Below are positions 35,822-44,134 of a DNA stretch of 64,000 nucleotides, one piece after another (within the stretch, counting starts at the first letter, position 1; each line of letters starts with the position of its first letter). The position numbers and the translations under genes are program-made. Source of the stretch: Stella humosa (GTDB lineage: Bacteria; Pseudomonadota; Alphaproteobacteria; ATCC43930; Allostellaceae); contig NZ_AP019700.1 of assembly GCF_006738645.1 (NCBI RefSeq), positions 2,864,001 to 2,928,000 on the forward strand. The letters are read 5' to 3'. The notes under the pieces were generated by a model. That model was not told the origin of the DNA, made no database searches, and saw nothing but the letters and a program-made list of their open reading frames with translations.

Positions 35822-36709
35822 CTAGCGGGCGGGGTCGCCGGCGTCCGGGGCATTGTCCGGCCCGAACTCCAGCACCTCGCCCTGCCGCAGCGTCCATTCA
35901 AGCTGGGCCAGGACCTTGACCGCGCGCGGCTTGTTGCGGACGGCGACCTCGGCCACCAGCGCGTTCACCAGCGCCACGGCGGCCACGTTGGAATTGGCAA
36001 AGCCGCTGCCGCCGCAACTGGCCTTCAGCACCACCTCCGCCCGGGCGGCCAGCGGCGACAGCGGGCCGTCGGTGATGGCGATCAGCCGCGCCTTGCGCGC
36101 CGCCGCCAGGTCCATCGTCTCGATCACCTGGCGGGTGTAGCGCGGGAACGAGATCGCGATCAGCACGTCGCGCGGCCCGATCTCCATCAACTGGTCGGGC
36201 AGTTCGCCACGCCCGGCATCCAGCAGCCTTGCCGTGCCCAACGTCTGGTGCAGCAGGTAGGAGAGCGTGTGGGCGATGCCGAACGAGCTGCGCAGCCCGA
36301 AGATGTAGACGGTGCGCGCGGCCGAGATCAGCGACACCGCGGCATCGAAGTCCCGCGCCACGACGCCCTGCTCGGTGACCGCCAGATTGTCGGCGTCGGA
36401 CTGGAACGACCGATGCAGCGGCCGCTGCCCGTGCGCGCCGGTGGCGAAGTCGTTCAGCCGCTGCGCCGGCTCCAGGTTGCGGCGGATGAGATCCTGCAGC
36501 TCCCGCCGCAGGGCGGGATAGCCGTCATAGCCCAGCGCCGTCGCGAAGCGGACCACCGTTGACTGGCTGATGCCCAGCCGCTCGGCCACGCGCGCGGCCG
36601 TCGACAAGGCCACCTCCTGCGGGCTTTCGACGATCAGCTCGGCCACTTTCCGGGCGCCGCCCGTCAGGCGCCCGGTCATCTGCTGGATGCGCTCGATGAC
36701 CTCTGCCAT
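35822..36709 (-). CDS. RpiR-family transcriptional regulator of the amino-acid catabolic cluster
   Basis: 295 residues. HTH_6 at residues about 5-80 (GGARKVAELIVESPQEVALS, GISQSTVVRFATALGYDGYPALR). SIS domain at about 125-255 (TVYIFGLRSSFGIAHTLSYLLHQ, DVLIAISFPRYTRQVIE, LIAITDGPLSPLAARAEVVL). ATG 36709 is preceded by GAGAGGGG; the longer frame starting at 36742 is less likely. Divergent from RraA, aminotransferase and ABC genes, which it probably controls. Confidence 0.92.
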   Translation of the reverse strand: MAEVIERIQQMTGRLTGGARKVAELIVESPQEVALSTAARVAERLGISQSTVVRFATALGYDGYPALRRELQDLIRRNLEPAQRLNDFATGAHGQRPLHRSFQSDADNLAVTEQGVVARDFDAAVSLISAARTVYIFGLRSSFGIAHTLSYLLHQTLGTARLLDAGRGELPDQLMEIGPRDVLIAISFPRYTRQVIETMDLAAARKARLIAITDGPLSPLAARAEVVLKASCGGSGFANSNVAAVALVNALVAEVAVRNKPRAVKVLAQLEWTLRQGEVLEFGPDNAPDAGDPAR

Positions 36710-36743
36710 CCACCCCTCTCCCCTCCTGGGCGCCCGGCCCATG

Positions 36744-36781
36744 AAAATTTTGTTGCAGCAGTGAAGTTTCTTTGCAAGAAA
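36744..36781. promoter_or_regulatory. AT-rich palindromes between rpiR and the aldolase operon, candidate RpiR operators
   Basis: Two symmetric AT-rich elements stand out in GC-rich surroundings: AAAATTTT (36744-36751) and the perfect 6-3-6 palindrome TTTCTT-TGC-AAGAAA (36767-36781). GAA-rich/TTC-rich palindromes are common for RpiR proteins. The second lies 76 bases before the RraA start. Confidence 0.5.
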
Positions 36782-36856
36782 TTATGCGCTCATCGTTGAC
36801 GGCTTGCGAAGCCGAGCACGATGTCCGCGGCCTCGCGCACGCAAGAAGGGTGCCTC

Positions 36857-37531
36857 ATGACAATCGGTTTCAGGGTCCTGGCCCGCTCCCGCGCCGTCGG
36901 CGCGGACATCGTCCGCGACTTCCGCAAGCTGCCGGTGGCCAATGTCAGCGATGTCATGGCGCGCATGACGGCCGGCGGCTCACGCCTGCGGCCGATGCAT
37001 GCGGGCGGCTTCATGGCCGGTCCGGCGCTGACCGTGAAGGCGCGCCCCGGCGACAACCTGTTGGTGCACAAGGCGTTGCAGATGGCCGAGGCCGGCGACA
37101 TCATCGTCGTCGATGCCGGCGGCGACCTGACCAACGCCATCATCGGCGAGCTGATGCTGGCCCATGCCGAGGAGATCGGCCTCGGCGGCTTCGTCATCGA
37201 CGGGGCGATCCGCGACAGTGCCGCCATCCGCGCCGGCAACCTGCCGGTCTATGCCGCGGGCGTGACCCATCGCGGCCCCTACAAGGACGGCCCGGGCGAG
37301 GTGAACGTGCCGATCGCCATCGACGGCATGGTGATCCAGCCGGGCGACCTCGTCATCGGCGACGAGGACGGGCTGCTGTGCGTGCCCTACGACGACGTGG
37401 GCGCCATCTACCAGGCGGCGGCGGCCAAGCAGGCGGCCGAGGAGAAGATGATGGCCGAGACCCGCAAGGGCAACGTCCGCAAGCCCTGGGTCGACCAGCG
37501 GCTGAAGGAACTGGGCTGGACCGGCATCTAG
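36857..37531 (+). CDS. RraA-like class II pyruvate aldolase / oxaloacetate decarboxylase family protein
   Basis: 224 residues. The RraA/HMG-CHA aldolase active-site motif VIDGAIRDSAAI is present, with Arg119 (enolate contact) and Asp120 (metal). LLVHKALQMAEAGDIIVVDAGGD and GPGEVNVPIAIDGMVIQPGDLVIGDEDG are the remaining signature segments. These enzymes split 4-hydroxy-4-methyl-2-oxoglutarate or 4-carboxy-4-hydroxy-2-oxoadipate and decarboxylate oxaloacetate. AAGAAGGG before ATG 36857 fixes the start. Placed before an aminotransferase, it could act on the 2-oxo acid that enzyme makes. Confidence 0.88.
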   Translation: MTIGFRVLARSRAVGADIVRDFRKLPVANVSDVMARMTAGGSRLRPMHAGGFMAGPALTVKARPGDNLLVHKALQMAEAGDIIVVDAGGDLTNAIIGELMLAHAEEIGLGGFVIDGAIRDSAAIRAGNLPVYAAGVTHRGPYKDGPGEVNVPIAIDGMVIQPGDLVIGDEDGLLCVPYDDVGAIYQAAAAKQAAEEKMMAETRKGNVRKPWVDQRLKELGWTGI

Positions 37532-37577
37532 GTCCGTCCGCGCGATCGCGCTTGAATCACGGAATGGCAGGAAGACC

Positions 37578-38786
37578 ATGAGCAGCTCCTATCTGGCGAC
37601 GCGCATGAAGACGGTCGCCCCGTCGGCCAGCGGTGCGGCGGCCCAGCGCGCCCGCGCCCTGGCCGCGGCCGGCCGCGACATCATCAACCTGACGGCGGGC
37701 GAGCCGGACTTCGACACCCCGGCCCACATCCAGCAGGCGGCCAACGACGCCATCGCCCGCGGCGAGACGCGCTACACCAACGTCGACGGCACGGACGCGC
37801 TCAAGCGCGCCATCATCGGCAAGTTCGCCCGCGAGAACGGGCTCGACTACAGTCCGGCCGAGGTGATGGCGGGCACGGGCGCCAAGCAGCTCATCTTCAA
37901 CGCCTTCCTCGCCACGCTCGACGTGGGCGACGAGGTGATCATCCCCGCCCCCTGCTGGGTGTCCTATCCCGAGATGGTGAAGCTGATGGGCGGGACCCCG
38001 GTGGTCGTGCCGTGCAGCGAGAATGCCGGCTTCAAGCTCGATGCCGAGCAGCTCGCCGCCGCCATCACGCCCAGGACCAAGTGGCTGACGCTGAACACGC
38101 CGAACAACCCGTCCGGGTCGGTCTACAGCGAGGCCGAGCTCCAGGCCCTGGGCCGGGTCCTCCAGGACCATCCCGGCATCCTGGTGATGACCGACGACAT
38201 CTACGAGCACATCCTGTTCGACGGCGGCCGGTTCAGCACGATGGCAGCCGCCGTGCCGGCGCTGCGCGACCGGGTGCTGACGATCAACGGCGTGTCCAAG
38301 GCCTATTCGATGACCGGCTGGCGCATCGGCTATGCCGCCGGCCCGGCCGACCTCATCCGCGCCATGAAGACCTTGCAGTCGCAGAGCACGTCCTGCGCGT
38401 CTGCCGTCAGCCAGGCGGCCGCCGTCGAGGCGCTGAACGGCCCGCAGGACCTGGTGGCCAAGCGCAACGCCGAGTTCCGCGATCGCCGCGACCTGATCGT
38501 GGGCGAGCTCGCCACCATCCCCGGCCTGTCGTGCCTGTCGCCGCAGGGTGCCTTCTATGTCTATCCGTCCTGCGCCGGGCTGATCGGCAAGCGCACGCCC
38601 GAAGGCACGGTCATCCGCACCGACGAGGATTTCGTCGCCTACCTGCTGGAGTCGCAGGGCGTGGCGGTGGTCGCCGGCTCGCCCTACGGCCTCAGCCCCT
38701 ATTTCCGCATCTCCTTCGCCGTCTCGGAGGAGACGCTGCGCAAGGCGGCGGCACGCATCCGGACCGCCTGCGAGAGCCTGCAATAG
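37578..38786 (+). CDS. Class I/II PLP-dependent aminotransferase (aspartate aminotransferase-like)
   Basis: 402 residues, fold type I. Cofactor Lys241 lies in VSKAYSMTGWRIGY; NTPNNPSGSVYSE, VMTDDIYEHILFDG and the C-terminal Arg in YFRISFAVSEE (alpha-carboxylate binding) are the family landmarks. The N-terminal IINLTAGEPDFDTP is typical of Igamma aspartate aminotransferases. 46 bases after the RraA gene and 41 before the binding protein gene. Likely transaminates the imported amino acid. Confidence 0.93.
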   Translation: MSSSYLATRMKTVAPSASGAAAQRARALAAAGRDIINLTAGEPDFDTPAHIQQAANDAIARGETRYTNVDGTDALKRAIIGKFARENGLDYSPAEVMAGTGAKQLIFNAFLATLDVGDEVIIPAPCWVSYPEMVKLMGGTPVVVPCSENAGFKLDAEQLAAAITPRTKWLTLNTPNNPSGSVYSEAELQALGRVLQDHPGILVMTDDIYEHILFDGGRFSTMAAAVPALRDRVLTINGVSKAYSMTGWRIGYAAGPADLIRAMKTLQSQSTSCASAVSQAAAVEALNGPQDLVAKRNAEFRDRRDLIVGELATIPGLSCLSPQGAFYVYPSCAGLIGKRTPEGTVIRTDEDFVAYLLESQGVAVVAGSPYGLSPYFRISFAVSEETLRKAAARIRTACESLQ

Positions 38787-38827
38787 CGGTCGCGAGCCGC
38801 AACACGAATTCGACCAGGGAGGCATCG

Positions 38828-39649
38828 ATGAAGACTTTGAACGTGATCCTCAGCGCCGCTGCGGCCTGCGTGCTGCTGGCCGGTGCGGCACAGGCCGACC
38901 AGCTCCAGGACATCAAGGCGCGCGGCAAGCTGGTATGCGGCACGCTGGGCACGTCCCAGCCCTTCAGCTACCAGGACCCCAAGACGCGCGAGATCATCGG
39001 CTATGACGTGGCCGTGTGCGGCGCCATCGCCAAGAGCCTCGGCGTGCCGATGGAGCTGAAGGCGATCTCGGTCGATGCCCGCATCCCCGAGCTGACCCAG
39101 GGCCGCGTCGATATCCTGGCCGCCAACCTCGGCTGGACCAAGGCGCGGTCCGAGCAGATCGACTACAGCTACAGCTACTTCGTCAGCCAGCAGAAGATCC
39201 TGGTCCGCCGCGATTCCGGCATCACCACGCTGGAGCAACTGAAGGGCCAGAAGATCAGCGCCGTGAAGGGCTCCAGCTCCGAGCAGGGCGTGAAGCGCGA
39301 GATCCCCAACGCCCAGACGCTGACCTACCAGGACGGCTCGGCCTCGTTCCTGGCGTTGCAGCAGGGCAAGGTGAACGGCTTCTGCGCGTCCGAACTGGTG
39401 CTGGTGAAGCTGAAGGAGCAGACGGACGGCTCGGCCAACCCGGTCGACATCGTGAAGAAGTCGCTGTTCGTGGAGCCTTGGGGCCTCGGCATCCGCAAGG
39501 GCGAGCCCGCCTTCCTGAAGCACGTCAACGACACCCTGGTGAAGATGGAGCAGTCGGGCGAGGCCGCCCGCGTGTTCGAGGAATGGTTCGGCCCGGCCAC
39601 GGCCTACAAGCTCGAGCGCGACTTCAAGATCGAAGAGATCAAGGGCTGA
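38828..39649 (+). CDS. Polar-amino-acid ABC transporter substrate-binding protein (family 3)
   Basis: 273 residues with signal peptide (NVILSAAAACVLLAGAAQA). The mature chain shows GKLVCGTLGTSQPFSYQDP, IIGYDVAVCGAIAKSLGVPMELKAI, RIPELTQGRVDILAANLGWT and QKISAVKGSSSEQGVKREIP, all SBP family 3 features. GGGAGG precedes the ATG. Captures the substrate for the following permease pair; an acidic or hydroxylated amino acid is a fair guess from the downstream enzymes. Confidence 0.94.
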   Translation: MKTLNVILSAAAACVLLAGAAQADQLQDIKARGKLVCGTLGTSQPFSYQDPKTREIIGYDVAVCGAIAKSLGVPMELKAISVDARIPELTQGRVDILAANLGWTKARSEQIDYSYSYFVSQQKILVRRDSGITTLEQLKGQKISAVKGSSSEQGVKREIPNAQTLTYQDGSASFLALQQGKVNGFCASELVLVKLKEQTDGSANPVDIVKKSLFVEPWGLGIRKGEPAFLKHVNDTLVKMEQSGEAARVFEEWFGPATAYKLERDFKIEEIKG

Positions 39650-39684
39650 TCGGTATCGGCTGAGGCAGCGGCACGCGGCCTGCC

Positions 39685-40383
39685 ATGACACCCCGGTTCG
39701 ACCTCGCGACCGTCCTGTCGGGCGAGTACCTGGCCCGCTACGTCACCGGCTTCATCACCACGATGGAGCTGGCCGTAGCGGCCTGGATACTGGCCTTCCT
39801 ACTGGCCGTCCTCCTCACCGTCGTGCGGATGGCGCCCTTCAAGCCGGCGGACTGGGCGGTCGCGGCGTTCGTCGAGTATCATCGCAACGTGCCGCTGCTG
39901 ATCCAGATCCTGCTCTGGTATTTCGGCGTGCCCGAGCTGCTGCCGAACTCGGCCCGCATGTGGATCAACCAGCAGAACAGCGAGTTCTTCTTCGCGCTGG
40001 TGGCGATCGGGCTGTGCTTCTCGGCCTACATGTCCGAGGACCTGCGCAGCGGCATCCGCTCGATCCCTGGGACGCAGTACGAGGCCGCCCGCGCGCTGGC
40101 CTTCGGCTACTTCCGCAGCATGTACTATGTGATCCTGCCGCAGGCGCTGCGGGTGTCCGGTCCGCCGCTGATCAACCAGACGCTTTTCCTGTTCAAGAAC
40201 ACCAGCCTCGCCATGGCGATCGGCGTCGCCGAGCTGACCTACCAGGCCAAGGAGATCGAGAGCTACACCTTCAAGACGTTCGAGGCCTTCTTCGTCGCCA
40301 CGGCCGTCTACCTCACGATCTCGCTCGGCATCATGCTGCTGGGCGACCACGCCGCCCGCCGCTCGCAGATCGACGCGCGCTGA
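39685..40383 (+). CDS. Amino-acid ABC transporter permease (HisM/GltK type) 1
   Basis: 232 residues, five helices. The conserved EYHRNVPLLIQILLWYFGVPELLP and the ATPase-contact EAARALAFGYFRSMYYVILPQALR are clear. Two bases separate it from the second permease, so they are co-translated and form the heterodimeric channel. Confidence 0.95.
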   Translation: MTPRFDLATVLSGEYLARYVTGFITTMELAVAAWILAFLLAVLLTVVRMAPFKPADWAVAAFVEYHRNVPLLIQILLWYFGVPELLPNSARMWINQQNSEFFFALVAIGLCFSAYMSEDLRSGIRSIPGTQYEAARALAFGYFRSMYYVILPQALRVSGPPLINQTLFLFKNTSLAMAIGVAELTYQAKEIESYTFKTFEAFFVATAVYLTISLGIMLLGDHAARRSQIDAR

Positions 40384-40385
40384 CC

Positions 40386-41090
40386 ATGTGGGCCATCGTC
40401 GAAGAGAACTGGCTGCTGTTCCTGATCGGGCAGTATCCCCATGGGCCGATCGGCGGCCTGACCGTCACCGTCATCCTGGCCCTGCTCGGCCTGATCCTCT
40501 CCTTCCCCTGCGCGCTGGCGCTGGCGCTGGCCCGGCTCAGCCCGTTCCGCTGGCTGCGCTGGCCGGCGGTCGCGATCATCTATGCCGTCCGCGGCGTGCC
40601 GCTGCTGATGCTGCTGTTCTGGGCCTATTTCTTCGTGCCGATCGTGACCGGCCAGGCCGTCAGCGGCTTCACGACGCTGCTCTGCGCGCTCGTCATCTAT
40701 GAGAGCGCCTACCTGTCGGAGATCATCCGCGCCGGCATCGAGGGCATCCCGGCCGGGCAGACCGAGGCCGCGAAGTCGCTGGGCCTGCGCTACTTCCCGA
40801 CCATGTACAAGATCATCCTGCCGCAGGCGCTGTTCAACATGCTGCCCAGCATGGTCAACCAGTTCGTCTCGCTGATCAAAAGCACGTCGGTCGGCTACAT
40901 CATCAGCGTCAACGAGATCACCTTTGCCGCCTACCAGGTGAACAACCGGCTGCTGACCAAGCCGTTCGAGGTCTATGGGCTGCTGGCGCTCACCTTCTTC
41001 GTGCTGTGCTTTGCGTTGACGCGACTGGCCAAGCTGCTGGAGCGCCGCATCGGCACGCGGCGCGCCGGCCAGGTGGCGGAGGCGGCCTAG
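40386..41090 (+). CDS. Amino-acid ABC transporter permease (HisQ/GltJ type) 2
   Basis: 234 residues. Membrane helices include [46 protein letters not shown] and [29 protein letters not shown] are the family motifs. It is followed after two bases by the ATPase gene. Confidence 0.95.
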   Translation: MWAIVEENWLLFLIGQYPHGPIGGLTVTVILALLGLILSFPCALALALARLSPFRWLRWPAVAIIYAVRGVPLLMLLFWAYFFVPIVTGQAVSGFTTLLCALVIYESAYLSEIIRAGIEGIPAGQTEAAKSLGLRYFPTMYKIILPQALFNMLPSMVNQFVSLIKSTSVGYIISVNEITFAAYQVNNRLLTKPFEVYGLLALTFFVLCFALTRLAKLLERRIGTRRAGQVAEAA

Positions 41091-41092
41091 CC

Positions 41093-41821
41093 ATGATCCG
41101 CTTCGAGGGCGTCAACAAGTGGTTCGGCAAGCTGCACGTCCTGCGCGACGTCGACGGCGAGGTGGCGCGCGGCCAGGTGATCGTGCTGTGCGGCCGCTCG
41201 GGCTCGGGCAAGTCGACCCTCATCCGCGCCGTCAACCGGCTGGAGCCGATCCAGAAGGGGCGGATCACCGTCGACGGCGCGGACGTGGCGGCGACCGCAG
41301 ACATCAACCGCCTGCGCAGCGGCATCGGCTTCGTATTCCAGCAGTTCAACCTCTTCCCGCATCTGTCGGTGCTGCAGAACGTGACGCTGGCGCCGCGCCG
41401 GCTGCGCGGGGTGCCGGCGCGGGAGGCGGACGCACTCGCCCTCGACCTGCTGGCCAAGGTCGGCCTGGCCGAGAAGGCGTCGGCCTTCCCCAACCAGCTT
41501 TCGGGCGGCCAGCGGCAGCGGGTCGCCATCGCTCGCGCGCTCGCCATGCGGCCGCCGCTGATGCTGTTCGACGAGCCGACCAGCGCGCTCGACCCCGAGA
41601 TGGTGGGCGAGGTGCTGTCGGTCATGCGATCGCTCGCCGACGAGGGCATGACGATGATGTGCGTCACCCATGAGATGGGCTTCGCCGAGGAAGTGGCCGA
41701 CGAGGTCTGGTTCATGGATGCCGGGTCCATCATCGAGAAGGCGCCGCCGAAGCAGTTCTTCGGCGCGCCGGAGCACCCGCGGCTGCAAAGCTTCCTGAAG
41801 GAGATCCTACGGGTCGGCTGA
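41093..41821 (+). CDS. Amino-acid ABC transporter ATPase (GlnQ/GltL type)
   Basis: 242 residues. Walker [21 protein letters not shown]-loop [14 protein letters not shown], signature [15 protein letters not shown], Walker [21 protein letters not shown] and H-loop [13 protein letters not shown] match GlnQ. Completes a four-gene importer. The ATG at 41093 was chosen over an upstream frame that overlaps the permease. Confidence 0.96.
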   Translation: MIRFEGVNKWFGKLHVLRDVDGEVARGQVIVLCGRSGSGKSTLIRAVNRLEPIQKGRITVDGADVAATADINRLRSGIGFVFQQFNLFPHLSVLQNVTLAPRRLRGVPAREADALALDLLAKVGLAEKASAFPNQLSGGQRQRVAIARALAMRPPLMLFDEPTSALDPEMVGEVLSVMRSLADEGMTMMCVTHEMGFAEEVADEVWFMDAGSIIEKAPPKQFFGAPEHPRLQSFLKEILRVG

Positions 41822-41895
41822 CCTCCAGAGAGCTTGACGAAGGCGACCCTGCCGACGCACCCCTTGCCCCCCGCATGCGTTGAGGGACCATCGCC

Positions 41896-42762
41896 ATGAA
41901 GCCAGCCCACCCCGATGCCGCGCCGCCGGCGGATGCCGCCGCCCGGCGCGCCATCCGCCCCGTCATCTGCTATCCCGTGGACGCCCTGCCCCCGCCCGAC
42001 ATCGTTGGCTATCGCGCCGCGCGCGACGGCTGGGAACAGGTGGGCCAGGTGCTGGTACCGCCGCGCGAGGCGCGCTGCTTCGAGGTGCCGGCCGGGCATT
42101 TCTTCCGCATCGTCGGCGTCGACGGGCCGCAGGTGGGCGACCTCAACCTGTGGAACGCGCACGACCTGGGCGAGCGCTTCTTTTCCGGCAAGACGCGGGC
42201 GCTGCACGGCACGCACCTGTCGACCGGCGACCGGATGTGGTCGTCCCTGCCCCACCTGCGCCCGATGGCAACCATCACCCAGGACACGCTCGACTGGTAC
42301 GGCTTCGACGAATGGGGCGGGTCGGTGCACGACGTCATCGGCACGCGCTGCGACCCCTACACCCACCGCCTGCTGTCGGGCGGTGACTATCATCATTGCT
42401 GCCACTCGAACCTGACCTGGGCGCTGGCCCGCCACACCGCCCGCCCGCCGGCCGAAGCCGAGCCCGACGTGCACGACGTCCTCAACGTCTTCATGTGCAC
42501 CGGCTTCACCCGCGACACCGGCCAGTACTTCATGAAGGCAAGCCCAGTCCGCGCCGGCGACTTCCTGGAATTCTTCGCCGAGATCGACCTGCTGGGCGCC
42601 TTGTCCGCCTGCCCCGGCGGCGATTGCAGCGCCGAGCATTCGAGCGACACGGCGGCGTGTCATCCGTTGCGGGTGGACATCTTCCGGCCGCGGGCGGCGC
42701 CGGCGGGGTGGGTGTCGCCGGGAAGGAGTGGGTATGGCGGTATCTCGGGCAGATTGGCGTAG
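41896..42762 (+). CDS. DUF1989 / urea-carboxylase-associated family protein
   Basis: 288 residues. Family marks: ARCFEVPAGHFFRIVGVDGPQVGDLNLWNAHD, FSGKTRALHGTHLSTGDRMWSSLP, ACPGGDCSAEHS near the end (metal-like Cys/His cluster), and GDYHHCCHSNL with TRDTGQYFMKASP. In other bacteria DUF1989 genes sit by urea carboxylase or amino-acid ABC systems; no urea genes are here. It trails the amino-acid importer by 74 bases. The last 25 residues (Gly/Arg/Ser-rich) look like an untidy read-through tail. Enzymatic activity is not established. Confidence 0.85.
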   Translation: MKPAHPDAAPPADAAARRAIRPVICYPVDALPPPDIVGYRAARDGWEQVGQVLVPPREARCFEVPAGHFFRIVGVDGPQVGDLNLWNAHDLGERFFSGKTRALHGTHLSTGDRMWSSLPHLRPMATITQDTLDWYGFDEWGGSVHDVIGTRCDPYTHRLLSGGDYHHCCHSNLTWALARHTARPPAEAEPDVHDVLNVFMCTGFTRDTGQYFMKASPVRAGDFLEFFAEIDLLGALSACPGGDCSAEHSSDTAACHPLRVDIFRPRAAPAGWVSPGRSGYGGISGRLA

Positions 42763-42791
42763 GCTACCCGTCGCGCCACGCAGGAGGGATA

Positions 42792-43493
42792 ATGTCGGAC
42801 AAGCCGTGCTGGATTTGCGGCGACCCTAGCGGTAGCCGCGAGCACGCCTCGAAGAAATCAGACGTGCAGTTGAAGTTTCCCAAGGGCACAAAACGTCACC
42901 GACTATTTCGAAGTGACAGTCTACGTCGAAACCGACTGCTTCAAGGCGCTAACGCCGATGCACTGAAGTGGGATGTGCCGGTCTGCCCCTACTGCAACAC
43001 CACCCGAACGCAGCCGCACGACCGGGCCTGGGAGCGTCTATCTGCGTGGCTTCACGCCGCCAACCCTCCCATCCGGGCTGGGAGTGTGATTCGAGGCGAT
43101 CGAGTATTCGCCCAGCACGCGCGTCGTCAAATGCTACGCGTTCACCTTTATTTCGCCAAGCAAATGGGTTGCCGCATCCTGCATGTGCAGTCGCCCATCG
43201 ACGTTGCGCCGCTGGCAACGGCCATACTTGGAGAAAGGGCCTGTCCCGAACTTTTCCTGACGTTCGACAAGTCGGAAGATATCGGAATTGCGACCATTCA
43301 AATTTCGAATTTTCCGAATGTGTCCGATGAGTTCTATCGAGTGACCGCACAGTGGACCTATATAATTGATCCTATAGCGGTCACTCTTACTTATCGATTG
43401 GCGGGCTCGACATTCCCGTTACTAGCCAATAGTTGGCACCCAAGGCACGGCACCACCCGATTGGTCCTTGGTCCGATCACTGACCAGCCGTAG
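42792..43493 (+). CDS. Hypothetical HNH-like protein in an AT-richer patch
   Basis: 233 residues. Two zinc-knuckle-like pairs, CWICGDPSGSREHASKKSD and VPVCPYCNTTRTQPHDRAWERL, resemble an HNH/McrA-type treble-clef (C-x2-C, H, C-x2-C, and N/H-bearing helix). The C-terminal 110 residues are a separate domain of unknown type. A strong GGAGGG precedes the ATG. Base composition and codon use are clearly less GC-biased than all neighbours, and it sits beside a tRNA 3' end, so recent acquisition is likely. Could be an endonuclease or simply a zinc-binding protein. Confidence 0.65.
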   Translation: MSDKPCWICGDPSGSREHASKKSDVQLKFPKGTKRHRLFRSDSLRRNRLLQGANADALKWDVPVCPYCNTTRTQPHDRAWERLSAWLHAANPPIRAGSVIRGDRVFAQHARRQMLRVHLYFAKQMGCRILHVQSPIDVAPLATAILGERACPELFLTFDKSEDIGIATIQISNFPNVSDEFYRVTAQWTYIIDPIAVTLTYRLAGSTFPLLANSWHPRHGTTRLVLGPITDQP

Positions 43494-43524
43494 CCGCCGC
43501 CAAAAAGAAGCAACGGGTGCTGTT

Positions 43525-43564
43525 GCCAACCCGTTTAGAAATTGCCGCTATTAAACGAGTTGGC
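43525..43564. repeat. Large inverted repeat (13-base arms)
   Basis: GCCAACCCGTTTA at 43525-43537 pairs with TAAACGAGTTGGC at 43552-43564, 12 of 13 positions, around a 14-base loop. It lies 31 bases after the HNH-like gene and has no T run, so it does not look like a plain terminator. Confidence 0.7.
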
Positions 43565-43580
43565 GCAGATGCGGAAATTT

Positions 43581-43609
43581 TTCAGCCTGCTCCAAAGGCA
43601 CAGGCTGAA
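43581..43609. repeat. Inverted repeat (9-base arms) next to tRNA-Glu
   Basis: TTCAGCCTG (43581-43589) and CAGGCTGAA (43601-43609) form a perfect 9-base stem. CCTGCT/AGCAGG gives an alternative overlapping pairing. Preceded by ATTTTT on the plus strand; could act as a weak terminator for the leftward tRNA or be part of the acquired patch. Confidence 0.6.
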
Positions 43610-43643
43610 GCAGGTTTCTTCAACCCGCCAACGTAATCTGATA

Positions 43644-43719
43644 TGGCGTCCCCAAGGGGATTCGAACCCCTGTTACCGCCGTGAAAGGGCGGTGTCCTAG
43701 GCCTCTAGACGATGGGGAC
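43644..43719 (-). tRNA. tRNA-Glu (anticodon TTC)
   Basis: A 76-base cloverleaf including encoded CCA. Acceptor GTCCCCA pairs with TGGGGAC, followed by G discriminator and CCA. The anticodon stem CCGCC/GGCGG encloses CTTTCAC, giving anticodon TTC at 43683-43685 (complement GAA). The T arm AGGGGTTCGAATCCCCT is canonical. Its 3' end faces the AT-richer patch at 42780-43640. Confidence 0.97.
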
Positions 43720-43743
43720 GTCGGGTGCCGCGCGGGACGCATT

Positions 43744-43772
43744 CACCTACCGGGATGGCGCCAACAAATCAA
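43744..43772 (-). promoter_or_regulatory. Candidate promoter for tRNA-Glu
   Basis: On the minus strand TTGATT (43767-43772), 17 bases, then TAGGTG (43744-43749), placed 25 bases upstream of the tRNA 5' end. The -35 is good, the -10 is weak. Confidence 0.4.
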
Positions 43773-43875
43773 GCGCATACGCGGCTGAAACAACTGAAAC
43801 TCTGCGGGTGTGAACCGCCCGCGGGGCCTGCGCGACCCTATGCCATCGGCAACGACAACCCCGATGGAGCAAGCG

Positions 43876-44115
43876 ATGCAGACCGTTTCGATCTTTCCCG
43901 CGCCGACCGCCGCCAAGGCCCCGCCTTCTTCCCTTCGTGTACCCTCTTCCCTATTCGCGATTGGCATGGCCGTCGCCGGCGCGCTGGCCGGCTGGCAGGA
44001 CCGGATGCGGCAGCGCCGCGCCCTGACGCTGCTGGACGACCGCATGCTGCGCGACATCGGCGTCAGCCGGGCGCAGTTGGCGGGCGAGGTCGACAAGTCC
44101 TTCTGGCAGCGCTGA
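43876..44115 (+). CDS. DUF1127 small protein
   Basis: 79 residues. The C-terminal 35-residue DUF1127 motif is clear (RRALTLLDDRMLRDIGVS with RAQLAGEVDKSFW), following a hydrophobic/linker part (SSLFAIGMAVAGALAGWQDRM). GGAGCAAGCG directly before ATG 43876 favours this start over ATG 43864. DUF1127 proteins are abundant in alphaproteobacteria and have been linked to RNA turnover and phosphate/carbon regulation. Followed by a second small ORF. Confidence 0.85.
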   Translation: MQTVSIFPAPTAAKAPPSSLRVPSSLFAIGMAVAGALAGWQDRMRQRRALTLLDDRMLRDIGVSRAQLAGEVDKSFWQR

Positions 44116-44134
44116 GCGGACGGAAGAAGCCATC

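Noticed and set aside
40990-42663. 557-codon minus-strand frame opposite the ABC ATPase and DUF1989 genes
   Set aside because: Antisense shadow spanning two unrelated real genes.
43525-43564. Inverted repeat considered as an integron attC site
   Set aside because: The arms carry CCAAC/GTTGG but do not fit the 7-base R' and R'' core consensus, and there is no integrase or cassette array.
42762-43720. Search for a duplicated tRNA-Glu 3' end marking an integrated island
   Set aside because: No second copy of the T-arm/acceptor sequence was found on the far side of the AT-richer patch, so an attachment site cannot be claimed.
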